Positions 25,747 to 34,128 of a stretch of 41,993 bases of DNA are shown here, piece after piece. Below the pieces are notes generated by a model, which saw only the letters and a list, made by a program, of their open reading frames with translations, did no database searches and was not told the origin of the DNA. The position numbers were made by a program, and so were the translations under genes. The first letter of the stretch is position 1. Every line of letters starts with the position of its first letter. This DNA is from CAYOLL01 sp964404765 [NCBI: uncultured Gemmatimonadota bacterium] (GTDB lineage: Bacteria; 4572-55), in contig CAYOLL010000041.1 in the NCBI GenBank assembly GCA_964404765.1, positions 1 through 41,993 on the forward strand, written 5' to 3'.

Positions 25747-25811
25747 CCTGCAAGTCCTCTTTAATCGTTTGCACAAGTCGAGTCTCACCACAAACAATGA
25801 AAGGCTTAGCA

Positions 25812-26168
25812 ATGAAAATTTTGATCATCTTCAACCGAGTGCCTTACGACAGCACGGATGTAACCTGGAATGGATTGCGTCTGGCAGAAAAGCTGCTGGA
25901 AGCCGGACAAGAAGTGCGAATATTTCTGATGAATGACGCCGTAGATATGGCCCGTGATGCTTGCAAACCCCCGGAAGGCTACGACCAGGATTTGTCGCAA
26001 ATGCTTAAAGATCTTATTGCTAAGGGTGTGCCGGTAAAGGTTTGCGGAACCTGTATGGCGCGGTGCGGGATTCATAAAAACCGTCCTTATTTCGAGGGGG
26101 CGGAGAAATCAACAATGCCGGCGCTGGCAGATTGGGTCATTGAGAGCGACAAGGTTTTAACATTTTAA
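25812..26168 (+). CDS. DsrE-family small protein with CxxCxxxC motif
   Basis: A 118-residue cytoplasmic protein of the DsrE/DsrF-like fold (MKILIIFNRVPYDSTDVTWN start, Rossmann-like). The start at 25812 follows AAAGG; an ATG 15 bp upstream is less well placed. Cys78, Cys81 and Cys85 (VCGTCMARCG) and Cys51 are candidate sulfur- or metal-binding residues. It ends STMPALADWVIESDKVLTF, typical of stand-alone DsrE proteins. It is the last gene of efflux cluster 1, 65 bp after cusB and just before a strong terminator. In the duplicated tail at 33.1-33.4 kb this gene is missing, apparently by deletion. Confidence 0.85.
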   Translation: MKILIIFNRVPYDSTDVTWNGLRLAEKLLEAGQEVRIFLMNDAVDMARDACKPPEGYDQDLSQMLKDLIAKGVPVKVCGTCMARCGIHKNRPYFEGAEKSTMPALADWVIESDKVLTF

Positions 26169-26214
26169 TTGCATGCAAAACTTACCGTGAAGGAATCTCG
26201 CCTCAAGACGAACG

Positions 26215-26260
26215 GGCCGGTCTTCTATATTTGGAAGGCCGGCCTTTTATTTTTTATTTT
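26215..26260 (+). terminator. Rho-independent terminator of efflux cluster 1
   Basis: The stem GGCCGGTCTTC / GAAGGCCGGCC (one G-T pair, 8-nt loop, 26215-26244) is followed by TTTTATTTTTTATTTTT. Its sequence and about 30 bp upstream are repeated at 33382-33442. Confidence 0.9.
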
Positions 26261-26283
26261 TCTATTCAGATCGCGATAGACAG

Positions 26284-26311
26284 ACGGTCATGGGAATTTT
26301 CCTATGACCGT
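26284..26311 (+). terminator. Second hairpin after cluster 1, possible backup terminator
   Basis: ACGGTCATGGGAA / TTCCTATGACCGT pairs over 13 positions with one G-T pair and a tiny loop; TTTGTTTAT follows. It could also serve as a site near the start of cluster 2. Confidence 0.5.
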
Positions 26312-26336
26312 TTGTTTATAGCGTAATAAAAACAGC

Positions 26337-26365
26337 TTGCCAACTTTGTCGCTGGTGTGTATATA
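26337..26365 (+). promoter_or_regulatory. Promoter for efflux cluster 2, placed for a leaderless start
   Basis: TTGCCA (26337-26342), 17 bp, TATATA (26360-26365). The ATG of the His-rich protein begins 7 bp after the -10 box, where transcription would start, so the mRNA may be leaderless; there is no ribosome-binding site. Confidence 0.5.
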
Positions 26366-26371
26366 TACGAC

Positions 26372-26824
26372 ATGAATTCTTTGCACTTTCGAAAATACAA
26401 ATACTTCATGGCGGGTGTGTTGGTTTTCACCCATCTCGTCATTTGTAGTTTGGCCCCGTGGTTTCATCAGCATCTTGATGAAGACCACGCGGGTGCGGCT
26501 GCTCATGTACATCATTCCCATATTTTGCCATCGGTTTTCCCGGTTTTGGCGGGTGAGCCGACGCATCACGACACCCATGATGTCCGGCATTTTCTGGAGG
26601 GTTTTCAGCCGCTCGATCTGATGCGGGTCTCAAACGCTACTCATTCCGGACGCCCATCTGCTACCGGCAATCAAACGCCGCCACACAATATCACCGGCAT
26701 CCTCCCGTCCTCAATTTTTTTGCCGCCATCTTTTGCTAAGACCGCTTTCAAACCGCCTTTGACACGACCCCATCCAAAAGATTTTACACTCAGCGCAACC
26801 GATCTCTCGCCGCCGCTCGCCTGA
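26372..26824 (+). CDS. Small exported His-rich protein heading metal efflux cluster 2
   Basis: A 150-residue protein of unknown function. An N-terminal hydrophobic helix (FMAGVLVFTHLVICSLAPW) suggests export or anchoring. It is followed by a dense histidine tract: HQHLDEDHAGAAAHVHHSH and later PTHHDTHDVRHF. The C-terminal half is Pro/Ser/Thr-rich and low in structure, ending DLSPPLA. It has the position and general plan of the Cys/His-rich leader of cluster 1 (18334) but no obvious sequence identity. It probably binds metal in the periplasm. A GTG 15 bp upstream is an alternative start; neither has a ribosome-binding site. Confidence 0.6.
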   Translation: MNSLHFRKYKYFMAGVLVFTHLVICSLAPWFHQHLDEDHAGAAAHVHHSHILPSVFPVLAGEPTHHDTHDVRHFLEGFQPLDLMRVSNATHSGRPSATGNQTPPHNITGILPSSIFLPPSFAKTAFKPPLTRPHPKDFTLSATDLSPPLA

Positions 26825-26909
26825 ATTTTTCCTACCTGTTACCTCTCTCTAAATTTTTAAAGCGACATCCTTTTTCCCCAATCTTTGCTTGGGATGGGGG
26901 TTGCATTAT

Positions 26910-26953
26910 GCCGTATTTTTCCCAAATCACACTCTTGTGAATCGGGCTACGGC
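26910..26953. repeat. Imperfect hairpin GCCGTA...TACGGC
   Basis: GCCGTA (26910-26915) pairs with TACGGC (26948-26953), with inner TCACA-CTCT-TGTGA also pairing. It lies in the 295-bp gap between the His-rich gene and the TolC gene. Confidence 0.5.
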
Positions 26954-27005
26954 GTATCACATTCTCCAACATCTTCGTAATTGCTCAAAAAGCTGTGGTG
27001 ATTTT

Positions 27006-27062
27006 GGAGTCCAAAGCGAAGCTTTGTAGTTGATGTCAAAGCAAAGCTCCGCTTTAAACTCC
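27006..27062. repeat. Inverted repeat GGAGT...AAAGCG / CGCTTT...ACTCC
   Basis: GGAGTCCAAAGCGAAGCTTTG and CAAAGCTCCGCTTTAAACTCC pair with few mismatches around a 15-nt loop. It lies 45 bp before the ribosome-binding site of the TolC gene. Confidence 0.65.
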
Positions 27063-27119
27063 GCTTTTACAACGGTTTTTGAGCGCTACACATCTACACA
27101 TCCACCGGAGGATTTTATC

Positions 27120-28373
27120 TTGAAGCTCATTCGAGTTGTTACCGGTTTGTGCTGTTGCGTCGGAGTTGCGGTCTCCGACGCGGCGCAGGAATCGGGCGGA
27201 TCGGCGCAGACCGTTACGCTGGCGCAAGCCGTCGAGCGGGCCATGACAAATTACCCGACGCTGCAAATTCAGCGCTATGCCATCGAGCAGGCCGCCGCGC
27301 AGAAGATCACCGCCGGTCTGCTGCCCAACCCAACGCTTTCCTATTATCGCGAAGACCTGAGTCTGGACGGTCAAAACCGCGGCGAACAGTCTTTTTCCGC
27401 CGAGCTGCCGCTCAATTTTATTTGGACGCGCTCCCCGCTGCGCAAAGCGGCTGCGGCGCAGGTCGAAATGGAACAATTCATCCTGGTGGACGCGCAGCGC
27501 TTGCTCAAACTGGAGACGCAGCGGACGTTTATCGAATGCTATTATGCCGCCCGGCGTTACGAGGCCGGGCAGAAAGCAGCCGCCGTATTCGATCAAGCGG
27601 CAAAGGCCGGCCGGGATCGGCTGGCGGAAGGCGATATGTCCGGCTACGAGCAGCAGCGCATTGCTGTGGAGCAGCAGCGCTATCAAACCGCAGCGGTTGA
27701 ACTGCAGGCGGAATTTGCCGCCGGGCAGCGTCGTCTGGCGTTTTTGCTTGATCCGGCTCACAGCGAGACAGCGCTCCAGCCAGTCGTCGATTTTCAAGCG
27801 CCGGCGGCGGAAGTATCGTTTGAAAAACTGCTGGCGCACGCCCTGCAAAACCGACCCGATCTACAGGCCGCCCGCGCCGCTTTACGCGGCCGGCAAGCCT
27901 TGCAACATGCGGCTAAACGGCAACAATTACCGGAAGTCAGCGTTTCGGGCGGTTATAAAACGCAGTCCGATGATTTTAAAGGCCCGGTGGTTCAACTTAA
28001 CTTCGGGCTGCCGCTTTTTGATCGCAACCAGGGCGGGGTGCGCTACACCCGCGCCGCAAGCGAGCAGCAAGCCTTGCACGTCGAGTTGCTGGAAAAACAA
28101 GTGGCGCTGGAGGTGCGGCAAACATACGAGACTTATCGTCTTTATCGCGAACGGGTCGGACAGCTTTTGCCGGCCGGAGCCCAGGCGCCGGAGCAAATTT
28201 TGCAAATTGCCCAATTTTCGTATGCCGAAGGCGAGATGTCACTGGTCGAATTGCTGGACGGCGTCCGCGCCTACAGCGAAGCCTTCCAAACTCAAATCGC
28301 GCTGCTGCTGAAGTATCAACAGAGCATTTTTGAATTAGAGAGTGCGGTTGCGGCTGCCATCACATCTTTTTAA
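27120..28373 (+). CDS. TolC/CusC-family outer-membrane channel protein
   Basis: A 417-residue outer-membrane efflux protein. I place the start at a TTG (27120) because GGAGG stands 8 bp upstream and the product begins with a signal peptide (MKLIRVVTGLCCCVGVAVSDAAQ); the ATG at 27030 would add 30 residues with no signal. The mature part has the TolC-family double repeat: LAQAVERAMTNYPTLQIQRY opens repeat 1, and FEKLLAHALQNRPDLQAARA opens repeat 2. There is no lipobox. It is the first pump component of cluster 2, whereas in cluster 1 the channel is fused to the RND protein. Confidence 0.92.
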   Translation: MKLIRVVTGLCCCVGVAVSDAAQESGGSAQTVTLAQAVERAMTNYPTLQIQRYAIEQAAAQKITAGLLPNPTLSYYREDLSLDGQNRGEQSFSAELPLNFIWTRSPLRKAAAAQVEMEQFILVDAQRLLKLETQRTFIECYYAARRYEAGQKAAAVFDQAAKAGRDRLAEGDMSGYEQQRIAVEQQRYQTAAVELQAEFAAGQRRLAFLLDPAHSETALQPVVDFQAPAAEVSFEKLLAHALQNRPDLQAARAALRGRQALQHAAKRQQLPEVSVSGGYKTQSDDFKGPVVQLNFGLPLFDRNQGGVRYTRAASEQQALHVELLEKQVALEVRQTYETYRLYRERVGQLLPAGAQAPEQILQIAQFSYAEGEMSLVELLDGVRAYSEAFQTQIALLLKYQQSIFELESAVAAAITSF

Positions 28374-28375
28374 AC

Positions 28376-28448
28376 GGAGCGCAAAATTTTTAATTTTGCA
28401 GCGCATAACCAACGCTGTCCGGGGCGCAAAAATAAATTTTTGCACTCC
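28376..28448. repeat. Inverted repeat with self-palindromic arms
   Basis: GGAGCGCAAAATTTTTAATT...GC (28376 on) and GCAAAAATAAATTTTTGCACTCC (ending 28448) are inverted copies with a few changes, and each arm is itself nearly palindromic. It fills most of the gap between the TolC gene and the adaptor gene. Confidence 0.7.
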
Positions 28449-28475
28449 AGATTGCGTTTATAACGGAGGAAAACC

Positions 28476-30020
28476 ATGATACGAATTTTATTTTTTTGGA
28501 GTTGTCTGTTGTTCTGCGCCGCGGGTTCGGGCTGCAATAGCCACGACGATCACGCCCACACATCCGAAGAGGCGCACGAACACGAGCACGAAGGGACAGC
28601 CGTTACGTTGTGGACGGATAAGACCGAGTTATTTATGGAATACCCCGCGCTGGTGGTGGGGAAAGAAGCGGCCTTTGCCGTGCATCTTTCGGCCATGAAA
28701 AATTTTAAGGCGATAACCGCAGGGCGGTTGACGTGCGTTTTCAGCGGCCCGATTGACGACAACCTGACCGTCGTGGCCGAAGCGCCGAGTCATCCCGGCA
28801 TATTTCGACCGGTGGTGACGTTTGCAGCCGGCGGCGTTTACGATCTGGAACTGCGCCTGGAAGGACCGCAAGTGACGGATGTCATTTTGGTGCCAAACGT
28901 GCGCGTTTATGCCGACGTGTCCAAAATCCCGCACCCTGAAGAAACCGCCGGCAGTGAAGAATTGATTACGTTTCTCAAAGAGCAGCAGTGGAGAATTGAT
29001 TTCCGCACCGAACCCGTCCAACCGCGCAAGCTGTCCGGATCGGTGCAAGCCGTCGGCGAAATCCTGGCCAGAGCGCAGGGTCATGCCGAGGTTCCGGCCC
29101 CGGTCGCGGGCGTTATTTTGGCCGATCAAAACGCCAACATACCGTCAATCGGCGCGAAGGTCAAGAAAGGGGCCGTGTTGGCCGTTATTTCCCCCTCTGC
29201 CAATGCGGAGGCCGGTCTGATCAACATCCGCAACGAATTTCTTCTGGCCAAAGCCGAGTTTGAGCGAGCGCAGCGCCTTTTTGAGAAGCAAGCCATCTCG
29301 CAAAAGCGACTGGAGGAAGCCAAGCTTCGGTTTGAAGCCCGGCAGGCCGGTTATGATGTCATTGCCCGCCAGGTGGATTTTGATACGGCAGCCGATAACG
29401 AGGCCCCCACGGCGCATTTTCATCTGACCGCGCCCATTGACGGCGTGATCGAAGAAATCCATTTTCACCTGGGCCAGACGGTTCAGCCCGGCGACAAGCT
29501 TTTTACCGTGACCAATTCGCAGCGGGTTTGGTTGAAAGCCAATATTCCGCCGACGCAAATCGCCCGCATTCAAGCCGCCGGCGGAGCGTCGTTCAAAGTC
29601 GAGGGTTACGAGCAGGAATTCACGGTGGAGCAACTGAACGGCCGGTTGATCTCCGCCGGCAGCCAGGTTGATGAAAAGTCGCGCACGGTGCCGATCATTT
29701 TCGAGGTGGACAATTCCGACAGCCGGTTCAAGATCGGCATGTTTGCGGCTGTCGCCGTGCAGACTGGCGAGGCGGTGGAGACGCTGTCAATTCCGACCGC
29801 GGCGATTTTTGATGACAATGGCACGCCGGTCGCGTACGTGCACGTGGAAGGCGAAGCTTTTTCCAAACGCGCGCTGCAAACGGGCATCAGCGACCGCGGC
29901 TTTACGCAAATTCTCAGCGGCGCGGCCGAAGGCGAGCGCGTGGTCACGGTCGGCGGCTATCAAGTCCGCCTGGCCTCACTTTCCACTTCGGTACCGGTTG
30001 GACACGGACACGAGCATTAA
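28476..30020 (+). CDS. RND efflux periplasmic adaptor lipoprotein with N-terminal extra domain (CusB-like)
   Basis: A 514-residue membrane-fusion protein. GGAGG precedes the ATG; the lipobox GSGC (residues 17-20) is followed by a His tract (SHDDHAHTSEEAHEHEHEG). Residues about 42-150 form an extra beta-rich domain (TLWTDKTELFMEYPALVVGK ... VVTFAAGGVYDLELRLEG) absent from the cluster 1 adaptor. The usual parts follow: a lipoyl half (AEVPAPVAGVILADQNANIP), an alpha-hairpin, the second lipoyl half (APIDGVIEEIHFHLGQTVQP) and a barrel. It ends HGHEH. The cusA gene starts 10 bp downstream, so the two are cotranscribed. Confidence 0.91.
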   Translation: MIRILFFWSCLLFCAAGSGCNSHDDHAHTSEEAHEHEHEGTAVTLWTDKTELFMEYPALVVGKEAAFAVHLSAMKNFKAITAGRLTCVFSGPIDDNLTVVAEAPSHPGIFRPVVTFAAGGVYDLELRLEGPQVTDVILVPNVRVYADVSKIPHPEETAGSEELITFLKEQQWRIDFRTEPVQPRKLSGSVQAVGEILARAQGHAEVPAPVAGVILADQNANIPSIGAKVKKGAVLAVISPSANAEAGLINIRNEFLLAKAEFERAQRLFEKQAISQKRLEEAKLRFEARQAGYDVIARQVDFDTAADNEAPTAHFHLTAPIDGVIEEIHFHLGQTVQPGDKLFTVTNSQRVWLKANIPPTQIARIQAAGGASFKVEGYEQEFTVEQLNGRLISAGSQVDEKSRTVPIIFEVDNSDSRFKIGMFAAVAVQTGEAVETLSIPTAAIFDDNGTPVAYVHVEGEAFSKRALQTGISDRGFTQILSGAAEGERVVTVGGYQVRLASLSTSVPVGHGHEH

Positions 30021-30030
30021 GGAGCCTGGT

Positions 30031-33000
30031 ATGTTCGATAAACTGATTAAACTTTCTTTGGAAAATCGTCTCCTGGTTTTAACGGCGGCGGCGCTGTTGC
30101 TTATCATCGGCGCGTACGTGGCGATGCGCTTGCCGGTGGACGTGTTCCCTGATCTGACCGCTCCGACCGTCACGGTCATCACCGAAGCGCACGGCATGGC
30201 GGCCGAAGAAGTCGAAGCCTTGGTCACCTTCCCGGTCGAAACCGCCGTGAACGGGGCAACCGGCGTGCGGCGGGTACGCTCCTCCAGCGCCGCAGGCATC
30301 TCCATCGTCTGGGTGGAGTTCGAGTGGGGCACGGATATTTTCATAGCCCGGCAAGTTGTCAACGAAAAGCTGCAAACCGCCGCGGCCTCCTTGCCCGCCG
30401 GGATTGATCGGCCGGTTTTAGCGCCCATTTCTTCGATCATGGGTGAGATCATGCTGATCAGCGTCAGCGGGGATTCCGCCGTAACCAATAACCGGGAATT
30501 GCGCTCCATTGCCGATTGGACGATTCGCCGCCGCCTGCTGTCCGTGCCCGGCGTGTCGCAAGTCGCGCCGATTGGCGGCGAGGTCAAGCAATATCAAATT
30601 TTGGTTTCGCCGGAAAAACTCGTGGCCTATGACCTCTCACTTAACCTGGTGTTGCGGGCCGCGGAAGAGTCTAACACCAACTCGTCCGGCGGCGTATACA
30701 TGGATGCCGGACAGGAATATCTCATCCGCGGCATTGGCCGGGCGCAGAGCGCGGAAGACATCGCCGCGTCGGTTGTGGCCATGCGCGGCAATACCCCGGT
30801 GCTGATCCGCGATGTGGCCGAGGTCAAAGTCGGGCCGGCGACCAAAATCGGCGACGGTTCGGCCGGGGCCCGGCCGGCCGTCATCATCATGGTGCAAAAG
30901 CAGCCCAACGCCAACACGCTGGAGTTGACCGAACGCATCGAGCGCACCATCGCCGACATCCAAAAAACCGTGCCGCCCGGCATCGTCATTGATACAAAAA
31001 TATTTCGTCAGGCGGATTTTATCCGCGTGGCCATAGATAACGTGATCGAGGCCCTGCGCGACGGCGCATTCCTGGTGATCATCGTGCTGTTCTTCTTTCT
31101 GGGCAATGTACGCACCACGTTTATTTCAACGCTGGCCATACCGCTTTCGCTCGTGGTCACCATTTTTGTCTTCCAAATGTTCGGCATCACCATCAACACC
31201 ATGACGCTCGGCGGCCTGGCCATCGCCGTCGGCGCCCTGGTGGACGACGCCATCATTGACGTGGAAAACGTATATCGTCGTTTAAAGGAAAACCAGCAGC
31301 GTCCGGCCTCCGAACAACGCCCCGTGCTTGACGTTGTTTTCTCTGCTTCCCGCGAAATCCGTTCGCCCATGGTGAATGCCACACTGATTATTATTGTCGT
31401 TTTTATCCCGCTGTTTTTTCTAAGCGGCGTGGAAGGCCGGCTGCTGCGGCCATTGGGTTACGCCTACATTACCTCGATTTTCGCCTCGCTGCTGGTGGCG
31501 GTAACGGTCACGCCCGCGTTGTGCTCCTACCTTTTGCCCAATGCCGATTTTATGAAAAAAGAGGGCGATAGCTGGTTAGTGACCCATTTGAAAAACGCCT
31601 ATCGCAAGACGCTGGATTTCGTGCTGCGCTTCCCCGGGTTGGTGCTGATGGCAGCGGCAGTCACCTTAATCGGCTCTCTTGCGGTTTTGCCATTGCTGGG
31701 CCGGGCCTTTTTGCCGGAGTTTAACGAAGGCTCGTTGACCATCAGTGTGCTGACCGTACCCGGCACGTCGTTAGAGGAGTCCAATAAAATCGGCAATCAA
31801 GCCGAGCGAATTCTGTTGTCGCATCCGGAAATAAAATCCACGGCGCGCCGCACGGGTCGGGCCGAACTGGACGAGCACGCCCAGGGCGTAAACGCCGCCG
31901 AGCTGGATGCGCGCTTCGAACTTAACGGTAAGCACAAGGACGCATTTTTTGACGAGCTGCGCCGGTCATTGTCGGTCATTCCCGGCACCAATATCACCAT
32001 CGGTCAGCCCATTGGCCACCGCATTGACCACATGCTGTCCGGCACCCGCGCCAACATTGCCATCAAAATTTTTGGCCAGGATCTATATCGTCTCCGCTCG
32101 CTGGCCGAAAACGTGCGCGGGCAGATGGAAGGCATTCCCGGCGTGGTGGATTTGGCGGTCGAGCAGCAGGTAGACGTGCCGCAGGTGCGCATCAAAGTCA
32201 AGCGCCAGGCCATGGCCGCGTATGGCGTTACGGTGGGCGAACTGGCCGAAGCAATTGACGTGGCGTTCAACGGCGAAGTCGCCTCACAAATCCTGGAAGG
32301 CCAGCAGAGCTATGATCTGGTGGTGCGTTTCAACGAGCAAAACCGCGGCAATATTGAGCGCATCCGCAACGCCTTATTCGACACCCCGGTCGGTCCCAAA
32401 GTGCCGCTCAGCCAGCTGGCCGACGTGGTCTATGAAAAAGGCCCCAACGCCATCAGCCGCGAAAACGTGCAGCGCAAAATCGTCGTGCAAGCCAACGTTT
32501 CCGGCCGCGATTTGCGCAGTGTGATTGATGACATCCGCGCCCGATTGGATAACAACATTACGCTGCCGGCCGGTTATTATGTGGAGTTCGGCGGTCAATT
32601 CGAGAGCGAGCAAGCCGCCACGCGCCTCTTGACCTTGCTGAGTTTGGTGTCTATTGCCGCCATTTTTCTGATCCTGTATATGGAGTTTGGCGCGTTCCGA
32701 CCGGCGCTGTTTATCATGGTCAATTTGCCTTTGGCGCTTATCGGCGGCATTTGGGCCGTGTTTTTCAGCGACGGCATCATCAGCGTCGCTTCGCTGGTCG
32801 GTTTTATTACGCTTTTTGGCATTGCCACGCGCAACGGCATTTTGATGATCGCCCATTATCAGCACCTTTTGGCGGAGGGCAAAGCTTTCCGCGACGCCAT
32901 CGTGCAGGGCTCGCTGGAGCGCTTGAACCCGATTCTCATGACGGCGTTGGCCGCCGGTCTTGGTCTGATTCCGCTGGCCTTGGGCGGCGGCGAACCGGGC

Positions 33001-33126
33001 AAGGAAATTCAGACCCCGATGGCGCTCGTCATTCTGGGCGGCTTGCTCAGTTCCACCGCCTTGAACATGATTGTTGTGCCGAGTTTGTTTTATAAATTCG
33101 GCAAGCGCACCACGGATAAGAACTAA
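30031..33126 (+). CDS. cusA: Heavy-metal RND efflux pump (CusA family)
   Basis: A 1031-residue inner-membrane proton antiporter, start at 30031 with AAGGAG upstream. It has the RND layout: TM1 (LLVLTAAALLLIIGAYVAM), two large periplasmic loops, helix blocks near 330-560 and 850-1025. The proton-relay helix reads GALVDDAIIDVENVYRRL. The opening RLPVDVFPDLTAPTVTVITE and NGATGVRRVRSSSAAGIS are typical of the HME/CusA group. It is unfused and differs from the cluster 1 pump throughout, so the two pumps are old paralogues rather than a recent copy. Metal specificity is not clear from motifs. Confidence 0.93.
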   Translation: MFDKLIKLSLENRLLVLTAAALLLIIGAYVAMRLPVDVFPDLTAPTVTVITEAHGMAAEEVEALVTFPVETAVNGATGVRRVRSSSAAGISIVWVEFEWGTDIFIARQVVNEKLQTAAASLPAGIDRPVLAPISSIMGEIMLISVSGDSAVTNNRELRSIADWTIRRRLLSVPGVSQVAPIGGEVKQYQILVSPEKLVAYDLSLNLVLRAAEESNTNSSGGVYMDAGQEYLIRGIGRAQSAEDIAASVVAMRGNTPVLIRDVAEVKVGPATKIGDGSAGARPAVIIMVQKQPNANTLELTERIERTIADIQKTVPPGIVIDTKIFRQADFIRVAIDNVIEALRDGAFLVIIVLFFFLGNVRTTFISTLAIPLSLVVTIFVFQMFGITINTMTLGGLAIAVGALVDDAIIDVENVYRRLKENQQRPASEQRPVLDVVFSASREIRSPMVNATLIIIVVFIPLFFLSGVEGRLLRPLGYAYITSIFASLLVAVTVTPALCSYLLPNADFMKKEGDSWLVTHLKNAYRKTLDFVLRFPGLVLMAAAVTLIGSLAVLPLLGRAFLPEFNEGSLTISVLTVPGTSLEESNKIGNQAERILLSHPEIKSTARRTGRAELDEHAQGVNAAELDARFELNGKHKDAFFDELRRSLSVIPGTNITIGQPIGHRIDHMLSGTRANIAIKIFGQDLYRLRSLAENVRGQMEGIPGVVDLAVEQQVDVPQVRIKVKRQAMAAYGVTVGELAEAIDVAFNGEVASQILEGQQSYDLVVRFNEQNRGNIERIRNALFDTPVGPKVPLSQLADVVYEKGPNAISRENVQRKIVVQANVSGRDLRSVIDDIRARLDNNITLPAGYYVEFGGQFESEQAATRLLTLLSLVSIAAIFLILYMEFGAFRPALFIMVNLPLALIGGIWAVFFSDGIISVASLVGFITLFGIATRNGILMIAHYQHLLAEGKAFRDAIVQGSLERLNPILMTALAAGLGLIPLALGGGEPGKEIQTPMALVILGGLLSSTALNMIVVPSLFYKFGKRTTDKN

Positions 33127-33127
33127 G

Positions 33128-33360
33128 CGCCCATGAAGGTGAAGCTCATAATGATGAGGCGCACGACGGCCACGCCCACGCAGGCGAGGGAGCAACCTTT
33201 AAACTTGTGGGCGTAAAAACCGACGTCCGGTGGGGTTTTTACGGAAGTTGTTTTCTTTGTCGATCTTCAGGAATATGATAAAGTTGTCGTCAAAAACGCC
33301 TATTATCTGTTGGCGGAATTGCGCAAAGGTAAGGGCGGCGGCGATGGACACGCCCATTAG
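33128..33360 (+). pseudogene. Decayed copy of the 3' end of cusB
   Basis: This stretch follows the second cusA stop by one base and matches 25508-25746, the last part of the cluster 1 adaptor gene, including the His-rich repeat (CGCCCATGAAGGTGAAGCTC), AAACTTGTGGGCGTAAAAACC, TACGGAAGTTGTTTT and the final CCATTAG. A 2-bp deletion around 33225 shifts the frame, and there is no start codon or upstream half. Just after it, GGCAAATCGTTTG matches the sequence after the cusB stop; then the match jumps to the region after dsrE, so dsrE has been lost here. Confidence 0.88.
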
Positions 33361-33411
33361 CCGGCAAATCGTTTGAACTTGCCATGAAGGAATCACGCTT
33401 CAAGACGACAG

Positions 33412-33442
33412 GCCGGTCTTCTGCTTAGAAGGCCGGCTTTTT
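33412..33442 (+). terminator. Rho-independent terminator of efflux cluster 2 (copy of the cluster 1 terminator)
   Basis: GCCGGTCTTC / GAAGGCCGGC (one G-T pair) with a 6-nt loop, then TTTTT. The stem and the preceding GAAGGAATCACGCTTCAAG are near-copies of 26190-26244. Confidence 0.88.
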
Positions 33443-33463
33443 AGTTTGCGGAGGGCGATCTTG

Positions 33464-33961
33464 CTAAGGTTTCGAAAGTCCGAAAACCGTTTTTTCCGGG
33501 TAGATTTCGTGGCGGACTAAGCGGCGCTCGGCATCATAATAAAATTTTCCTTGAAAAAAGCCGGGCTTTTGCGACAGCAAATGGGGTAAGAAAATATAGT
33601 CGGATTCCGGCATATCCAGCGATAACAGCCGCTCTTTGACGACCCATTCCAGACGGCCTTCCGGACAGGCTATCGGCTCCCCGTCAAACGCCACACAATG
33701 GAAGGCAAAGAGCAGCCAATTGTAATCGCCCAAAACCGACACTTCCGTAATCAATCCGAACAGCCGCGGCTGATGGATATGATAGCCGGTTTCTTCAATC
33801 ATTTCCCGGATAATGCAGTCCTGGGGCGATTCGTGGAATTCCACTTTGCCGCCTGGCGCTGTCCATTGCCCGTAGTTGGGTTCTTTGGCCCGATGCAGCA
33901 TTAGAATATGGCCATTGCGTTCCAAAAAACACAATGTGCCTAATTTTTTGTGTGGATTCAT
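33464..33961 (-). CDS. NUDIX hydrolase
   Basis: A 165-residue pyrophosphohydrolase. The Nudix box is complete (residues 38-60): GGKVEFHESPQDC then IIREMIEETGY, matching G-x5-E-x7-R-E-U-x-E-E-x-G-U. The N-terminal CFLERNGHILMLHRAKEPNYGQWTAPGG places it in the MutT/8-oxo-dGTPase-like group. Substrate cannot be told. The sequence around its start codon and leader (33954-34002) recurs at 36113-36163, next to the ppdK remnant. Confidence 0.92.
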   Translation of the reverse strand: MNPHKKLGTLCFLERNGHILMLHRAKEPNYGQWTAPGGKVEFHESPQDCIIREMIEETGYHIHQPRLFGLITEVSVLGDYNWLLFAFHCVAFDGEPIACPEGRLEWVVKERLLSLDMPESDYIFLPHLLSQKPGFFQGKFYYDAERRLVRHEIYPEKTVFGLSKP

Positions 33962-34002
33962 TGCAATCTCAAAATAAGAAGACCTTCAAGACTTGCGGCC
34001 GA
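33954..34002. repeat. Duplicated NUDIX leader segment, copy 1
   Basis: The words GGATTCATTGCAATCTCAAAA, GACCTTCAAGACTT and CGGCC occur in the same order at 36113-36163. Here only the left half of the GACCTTCA hairpin is present. Confidence 0.7.
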
Positions 34003-34046
34003 CGCAGCAACCCGGCCCGGACGCGAGCCGAAACACCGGCGGCCAC

Positions 34047-34127
34047 AAACTCGTCCGGCATAGCGACAAGATGCCGGTTAGGATTGAATGAACTGGTCAT
34101 TTTCAGAATACAGATGCGGTGTTCATG
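34047..34127. repeat. Degenerate dispersed repeat, copy 1
   Basis: GGCCACAAACTCGTCCGGCATAGC, GCCGGTTAGGATTGAATG and GGTCATTTTCAG align in order with 35071-35152 (ACCACAAGCCCGGCCGGCATAGC, GCCGGTTGGGATTGGATG, CCGTTTTCATC), roughly 70 percent alike by eye. It lies just downstream of the vapC-like gene. Confidence 0.65.
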
Positions 34128-34128
34128 T

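Noticed and set aside
30031-33126. Second cusA as a recent copy of the first
   Set aside because: The two pump proteins differ throughout, including the proton-relay helix; only the cusB tail and terminator show recent shared origin.
18334-33442. Metal-resistance region as a mobile genomic island
   Set aside because: No integrase, transposase, tRNA boundary or flanking direct repeat is visible; only short palindromic repeats occur, and these are found across the whole window.
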